In this document: positions 50,355-64,000 of the stretch, piece by piece
Layout of the letters: each line of letters opens with the position of its first letter
Position numbering within the stretch: position 1 is the first letter of the stretch
Assembly: GCF_964355755.1 (NCBI RefSeq)
Contig: NC_092680.1
Coordinates: 21,615,001-21,679,000, forward strand
Source of the DNA: Antedon mediterranea
Taxonomy: Eukaryota; Echinodermata; Crinoidea; Comatulida; Antedonidae
Direction: 5' to 3'
DNA length: 64,000 nucleotides
The notes under the pieces: generated by a model
What the model was told of the DNA's origin: nothing
What the model saw: the letters and a program-made list of their open reading frames with translations, nothing else
The model's database searches: none
Position numbers and translations under genes: made by a program

Positions 50355-53148
50355 ATGAAGAAGAAAACAAATTCAGAAAGAACATACTATGCCGATGGTT
50401 ACCGAAAACGGTCTGCGAGTCTTTGCTTTCGTACATCCGACTTTGATGAGGTATTAACTTTCGATTGACCACCTAGTAGATAGGCTAGGCCTAGGCCATG
50501 AATGAGGGAAGCGAGTGATCAGTCGAACATGACCGGAGTTTGGTTGCTTGGCATCCCCGGTCTGTGTTTGTGTGACGTTTGATATGGTTAAACAAAATAA
50601 GCCTAGGCCTACTACGCTATAGAGAGTACTGCTGTTAATATGATATGGATGCCAAACAAAAATTCCTGTAACTGTATGTCGTAATAATATTAAATTAAGG
50701 ATTTTGGATAATAATTAATATAATAGATTGCAAAATAAAATAAATAAATAAACATTTACATTTTTGTTATTTTATTAATTGCCATCACGGCGGGAATTCC
50801 CCCAAACATTTTGACACGTACTACAGTCAGCGTAGGAGTTGTACAACTCCCTGCTACAGTGACACACACACACAGGCCTGGGAAAGCAACTGTTACTTGT
50901 TAGTGTCTGTAAACTATATCAAACTATTTTTTTTTTAAAGGTGCCAGTATTCCTTGTAAAAAAAAATTAGGACAAGAAACTTCTTTTTTTTACATTTGTT
51001 CTTTTTAACATTTTCAACAACAATGGTCTATCATCCTTCCTTATCCAATAATATAGGTTCTACTCGTTTCATCAACCGGCTCGCCTGAAAACTGGGTCGT
51101 ACCTGGTGGAGGACTTGAACCAGACGAGAGTGCTGGAGATGCAGCAGTCAGAGAACTCAAAGAAGAGGTACAGTATAGTTATAACAAAATTATATGTTTT
51201 ACATCTTGTTTGCAGCGGGGTTTGCAGCAATTCATTTTTTTTCTCTTCCACTCTCACGCAGCTTATGTTCAAATATTTAAGTTTGTTTTCATGTATACTA
51301 GATTTTAGTACCGTACTGACGCGGGTATAAGCCCATACTCGGGTATAAGCCCACCCCCGACTTTTGACTAATTTTCATGAAAAATTAGGCACTCGGGTAT
51401 AAGCCCACCCATTAATTCGAAGATCTACAGTGTGTGTCGTAATACATTATTTTGTATTTGGCGACGTCCATACACCGAATACACCTACCTTTGATCATAA
51501 CCAAGCTAGGCTAATATACGCTAGGCCATATGAGGCCTAGCGGTCCTGTTTTGTTTACACTCCATCGTGGTCGATGATCGCTTCACACACGACGCTACAA
51601 GTCGCCAAAACGGAAAACCACTATTTGGTATCGGCTGCCATAAACAAGCTTATTAAATTTCTTTGGTACATTTCTATGTAACGAACATTGTATACTTGCT
51701 TTTCTGCTTGATAAATTCTTGTTCAATTGATGTTTAAAATAAGATATTCTACGATAAATTACACGAACTATAAGCTTAATTTTCAGACACTCTACACCTC
51801 GTGTATTTAGAGGCAACGTCGTACACGTGAGGGCGCTCGCTCGCATGGTGGAATACACAGTGTACATGTGCTGTTTTTGACGATCTGCATTTTTGGATCC
51901 TCGGGTATAAGCCCACCCCCCAAACTTGACGTGATTTCATGTTCAAGGGGGGTGGGCTTATACCCGCGTCAGTACGGTAATAGCTAACATTGTCAACAAT
52001 CAGGGGCCACTCCGGATGTAAACCCCTGGGGATTTAGAGGACTATCCCCGGTACCATACAAAATGATCATATTTTTTGTTCAAAACAAATCAATAAAACT
52101 CTTATAATGTATTGTTTTTGTTATAAGGCTGGCGTTATTGGTAGAGTTGGGAAACATATTGGAGACTTTGAGCTTGAAGAAGGAGGAAAGAAGAAAAGGA
52201 CTTCAGTATTTTGTTTAGTGTTTGAAGAAGAGTTGGATGAGTGGCTGGATAAAACAGAGTCAGGTAAATGATGCAATCATGTTAGATCATGTTGAGGGGG
52301 TAATGAATTATTATATTTTTTAGGAAACATTCCTTATCAATTGATGGGTTTTTGTGTTTTTTTTTCTCTTTCGTGGAGTAAACAGTAACACCACGTTTAT
52401 TCACCTTAATATCATCCATTAATATCATCATTCATGTTGATATAAAGTTTTCGGTACACCGCGTAGTTCTGAAAAGAACTGTTGAGTTTCGAAACGTCGA
52501 GAAACTCAACAGTGCTTTTCAGAATTAATATACATGGTGTGCCGCAAACTTTATATCAACATTTGATTTTGCCAATGCAAACCTTCAAACAATCATTCAT
52601 TTCATCAGTAAAATCATATTATATTATTTTCATTATTATCACATTTTTGTCAGTGGTAGGCCTATTAAATTTTGTAATCACTCTCTATTCCATATTACCT
52701 CCTTTTTTCATTAATTCTCATTAATTATACTTTTCTATGCTACACTTCCAGAAGATGTAATGGTTTAAAAAGCAAAACAATTGATGGGGTTTGGTAATGT
52801 TGATAGGACCCTTAGACTAAAGCGTGGTTCCCACTAGCGATGCAACACAAGGACGTAACGCAACGCAAGTGAATTAACCAATAACAAGCGATGGCTTATT
52901 CGCTTGTGATTGCTAACTGTCTATAACTTGCTTGTCATTGGTTAAAACGCTTGCGTTGCGTTTACGTTCTTGCGTTACGTTCTACTGGGAACCAAGCTTA
53001 AGTGTTAAAACGTGTACAGTAAGATGTTCATACTTTGTTGACAGGTCGAAGAAGGATGTGGTTTAATATAAAGGACGCCCTCAACGAACTAAAGAAATAC
53101 AAACATTCTCAAAGTATATACCTTGAAGAATCGTTAAAAACCAGGTGA
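50355..53148 (+). CDS. NUDT3: Diphosphoinositol polyphosphate phosphohydrolase (Nudix, NUDT3/4 type)
   Basis: Cytosolic Nudix hydrolase. The family removes the beta-phosphate from inositol pyrophosphates and also acts on diadenosine polyphosphates. Exons: 50355-50450, 51057-51167, 52128-52263, 53045-53148. Total 447 nt gives 148 aa (human NUDT3 about 172; the extra human C-tail is absent). The complete Nudix box spans Gly50-Val72 (G x5 E x7 REL x EE x G V), with catalytic Glu65, Glu68 and Glu69. DIPP features include TYYADGYRKRSA at the N-terminus, PGGG before the box and GRRRMWFNIKDA after it. I start at Met 50355 because it matches family N-termini. In-frame ATGs at 50277 and 50322 would add 26 or 11 residues. 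The sequence at the stop, CCAG|GTGACT, could also be a donor, so a longer spliced tail is possible. Intron 2 holds a 671-bp transposon. Confidence 0.85.
51309..51979. mobile_element. 671-bp element with 27-bp identical terminal inverted repeats
   Basis: The left end TACCGTACTGACGCGGGTAT (+aagccca) and the right end are exact inverse copies over 27 bp. Subterminal 'actcgggtataagcccaccc' motifs repeat at about 51336, 51390 and 51899. The ends allow a TA target duplication (TA|CCG...CGG|TA), as in Tc1/mariner-like elements, but the family is unassigned. The internal 450 bp contains only short frames with no transposase motif, so it is non-autonomous. It lies in intron 2 of the NUDT3-like gene. 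Confidence 0.88.
52434..52563. mobile_element. Fold-back element, about 130 bp
   Basis: Arms 'atgttgatataaagttttcggtacac...ctgaaaagaactgttgagtttc' and 'gaaactcaacagtgcttttcag...gtgtgccgcaaactttatatcaacat' are inverted with few mismatches around a short centre (gaaacgtc). It could form a long hairpin. It lies in intron 3 of the NUDT3-like gene. Confidence 0.8.
52817..53001. mobile_element. Inverted-repeat MITE, family B copy 1
   Basis: Arms start 'aagcgtggttcccactag' and end 'ctactgggaaccaagctta'. The inverted similarity continues through 'acgtaacgcaacgcaag' and 'accaataacaagcg' for about 75 bp on each side. The central part is short. A second, more diverged copy lies at 54519-54672. Confidence 0.85.
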
Positions 53149-53646
53149 CTATCAACAAGTGACTCAAATAGTAATGGACATGACATACATTAATGAGTCT
53201 CATTGGACAAGAGCCTACTCAGTTACATGAAGTATGGAAAGTGCACAGTTTAAACAGGTATACTGGGACTCTATCGGACAATACCATTTATAGGAGAGGG
53301 GGATATATAATAGCCTAAGTATTGTGCCACTATAATTCATGCTTTGCATTCAATTTAGAAGAAAGATATACTTTAATATAAAAGTAAAAGTGTATAGATT
53401 TATAAACGATAGACTTGTACTAGTACATTTTAATATTCAATTTCCTAACTGTCATTTGTAGACTTCCTAAATACAATAAGTACACATATGTCTGCCATTT
53501 TTACATTTATAGATTGTAAAATCTTTTCAGAATTTATTTATATCAGACATAGTATTAAATCTATGGAACAAATGTTACAAGAAGATAATGAATTATATAA
53601 GAAAAAACACAATTTACAATATTTATATTATGCAAAGTAATAAATT

Positions 53647-53821
53647 CAGGGAAAAATTTCATTTAAAAATTTTGTTTAGCAATATTGCTAATCAAACTGA
53701 TTTTTGAGTCAAGGAACATAGTTTTGTATTGTATTTTTTGCTATACAATTTTAGAAATGTGTAGCAATAAGGTTGTTTTGTATAGCTTTTTGCTATGCTA
53801 CACTGGCGAAATTATTCCCTG
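53647..53821. mobile_element. 175-bp inverted-repeat element, family E copy 2
   Basis: Begins CAGGGAAAAATTTCATTTAA and ends GGCGAAATTATTCCCTG. It differs from 25729-25902 by scattered single-base changes. Flanking direct repeat AAATT. No coding capacity. Confidence 0.8.
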
Positions 53822-54518
53822 AAATTTAAGAACTGTTTCTACTCCCAAACTCAAAATATTGAATTATACTATAGTATACACAAATGTGTATGTGTTGTTC
53901 AATTGACTATATAGTATTACATTTTATACTCTGATCTAACATGGAGGGGTCATTGACTTCATGTTTAAATATCTCAATCTCTAATCTATACAGTAATAAT
54001 ATATATAGCAATAATAGGTGGGGGAGGGAGGGGGATGGTGAATTTGTCACCCATAATACTTTCCTTCACCTGCTGTTAACTCCACTATACAGTATTTCCA
54101 TATGCCCACCATTTTAGTATCTGTATTATTATTAGTATACCTTTGTTTGGCTTCAAATATTTGCCACACACCTTAAATAATTCGTAGCAAAATCCACCCT
54201 CCCTGGTTGAAATACTTATTGCTTACAATTTTATCTGAACACTTAAATCATGGTCAATCTTCATAGCTTCAAATTGTCATTTTATTTGTATTTAATAATA
54301 AAATTATTAATTCATGTGTATTCTGTATCACAGAATTTCCATTTAGTTATTTTGTCTTTTCTGCAACTAAATAGTAATGCAGTATAAGAATTAGACTGTG
54401 GGCTCAAACACGGGACCCTCAGTATGCAGTATAAAAATAAAGTAGGTGTGTGGTTGGCAAGTAAGCATGAAAAAGATAATGTACTAAAATTGTGTCAAAA
54501 TGTACAGTCTGAGGCATG

Positions 54519-54672
54519 AGCTTGGTTCCTACTATATAGCAAGCAATTTGCAAGGATGCACTGTACTTTTACACGAATAACGATTTGACCAATAGCAAGA
54601 GATGGATCACAAAATGTTTCAGACTTCAATTACCTGCGTCCTTGCACTGCATTCTTGTGGGAACAAAGCTTA
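54519..54672. mobile_element. Inverted-repeat MITE, family B copy 2
   Basis: Ends 'gagcttggttcctacta' and 'tgtgggaacaaagctta', with internal 'gaccaatagcaagagatgg' matching family B copy 1 'accaataacaagcgatgg'. More diverged, and the arms are less complete. Confidence 0.7.
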
Positions 54673-55194
54673 ACATATTAGATATTATAAAGAGAAGACA
54701 AGATAATTACATTCAGCATTTTAAATTAAACCTTTTTGAACTATTTCTAAAATATGAATTTATAATTTTTATCTATAATCAAATTTTCTAAATCTAAACT
54801 AGATATAATTAAGTTAATTATATGACATTTATTATTGCTCTTTAAGAAGAATGTCACAATCGTTTATTATTTATTAAAATAATGAGATTTCTACATTAAT
54901 AATAAATAAATTGATGTGACACTATTCTGTTTGTTTTAATTCTTGCCTTTACTGTATAATTAATTTTTCTGTGGTGTCATTTTGGATTACTCCATGATGT
55001 ACCCTTATGATTGAGGGCGCTGTCTGACAATTTGTTAACTTGGTGTCATCAAAATGCGTGCTGGTGTTACTGTTGTAATTTCACGTACACAGACAGGGAT
55101 CAGACAGTACATGTGCTTATCGAATTTTGTTTGTCAAAACAATTAGAAATTCCAAACTGGTATAACCACCAATTCGGTTATATCATAGATTAAT

Positions 55195-63975
<8,781 letters not shown>

Positions 63976-64000
63976 TAATTTGATATACAAAGATAATTAT

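Larger units (their letters stand above)
53149..55194. other. Intergenic region before the DDX43-like gene
   Basis: AT-rich, with no further gene seen. It contains the second copies of families E (53647-53821) and B (54519-54672). The 60-aa frame just before the helicase start (55011-55193) has no recognisable domain and is probably 5' flank. Confidence 0.65.

Noticed and set aside
51595-51867. 90-aa minus-strand frame inside the 671-bp element
   Set aside because: Has no catalytic motif of any transposase and is not matched by a second frame; the element is treated as non-autonomous.
54375-54440. tRNA-like or SINE fragment on the minus strand
   Set aside because: A B-box-like string ('gtttgagcccac' in reverse) is present, but I see no convincing A box or stem set.
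55011-55193. 60-aa frame just upstream of the DDX43-like start
   Set aside because: Ends in a stop directly before the ATG at 55195, is in a different context, and shows no domain; treated as 5' flank.

Overview
This is a compact, AT-rich eukaryotic (metazoan) nuclear segment. Nothing bacterial or viral was recognised. Genes are split into many short exons with GT-AG introns, and the intergenic DNA contains tRNA genes, inverted-repeat transposons, tRNA-derived SINEs and many minisatellites. The encoded proteins look like animal orthologues of average divergence, and short GGCCTAGGCC-type repeats recur. A marine invertebrate deuterostome, possibly an echinoderm, is my best guess, but that assignment is inference.

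Five protein-coding genes can be reconstructed exon by exon. (1) A regucalcin/SMP-30 gene (RGN), + strand, 4462-8357, 5 exons, 300 aa, complete. (2) FAM91A1, - strand, 26183 down to 10535, 21 exons, 839 aa, complete, convergent with RGN. (3) CC2D2A, + strand, 28295-49171, 36 exons, 1669 aa, complete, head to head with FAM91A1 across about 2.1 kb. (4) A diphosphoinositol-polyphosphate phosphohydrolase (NUDT3/4 type), + strand, 50355-53148, 4 exons, 148 aa. (5) A DDX43-like KH/DEAD-box helicase, + strand, from 55195, cut by the window end after motif II (12 exons visible). Reading phases agree across every exon junction I placed. The genes work in unrelated pathways (sugar-lactone/calcium metabolism, Golgi tethering, ciliary transition zone, inositol pyrophosphate turnover, RNA helicase), so no operon-like logic is implied.

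The FAM91A1/CC2D2A interval holds a tandem array of nine tRNA-Asn(GTT)-type units of about 150 bp. Two look fully intact, one is nearly intact and six are damaged, including one whose anticodon reads CTT (Lys). Two tRNA-Val(AAC)-like sequences lie near the left edge.

The most unusual signal is that several large minisatellites are anchored exactly on splice junctions. In FAM91A1, three introns begin with arrays of a unit made of the last bases of the preceding exon plus its 5' splice site (about 50 copies of 43 bp, about 25 of 41 bp, 7 of 37 bp). DDX43 intron 3 begins with roughly 95 copies of a 28/31-bp unit that repeats its own donor. CC2D2A has the mirror image: six copies of the 3' splice site plus exon start before exon 28. 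In each array where I translated through, reading past the proper junction meets a stop almost at once. One intron can therefore carry dozens of near-identical U1-type sites while only the exon-proximal one gives a sensible protein.

Other structure includes a dispersed MITE family with at least 12 copies or solo ends, several smaller inverted-repeat families, a 671-bp element with 27-bp identical terminal inverted repeats, tRNA-derived SINEs, a 5'-truncated LINE 3' end, and three possible in-frame microexons.
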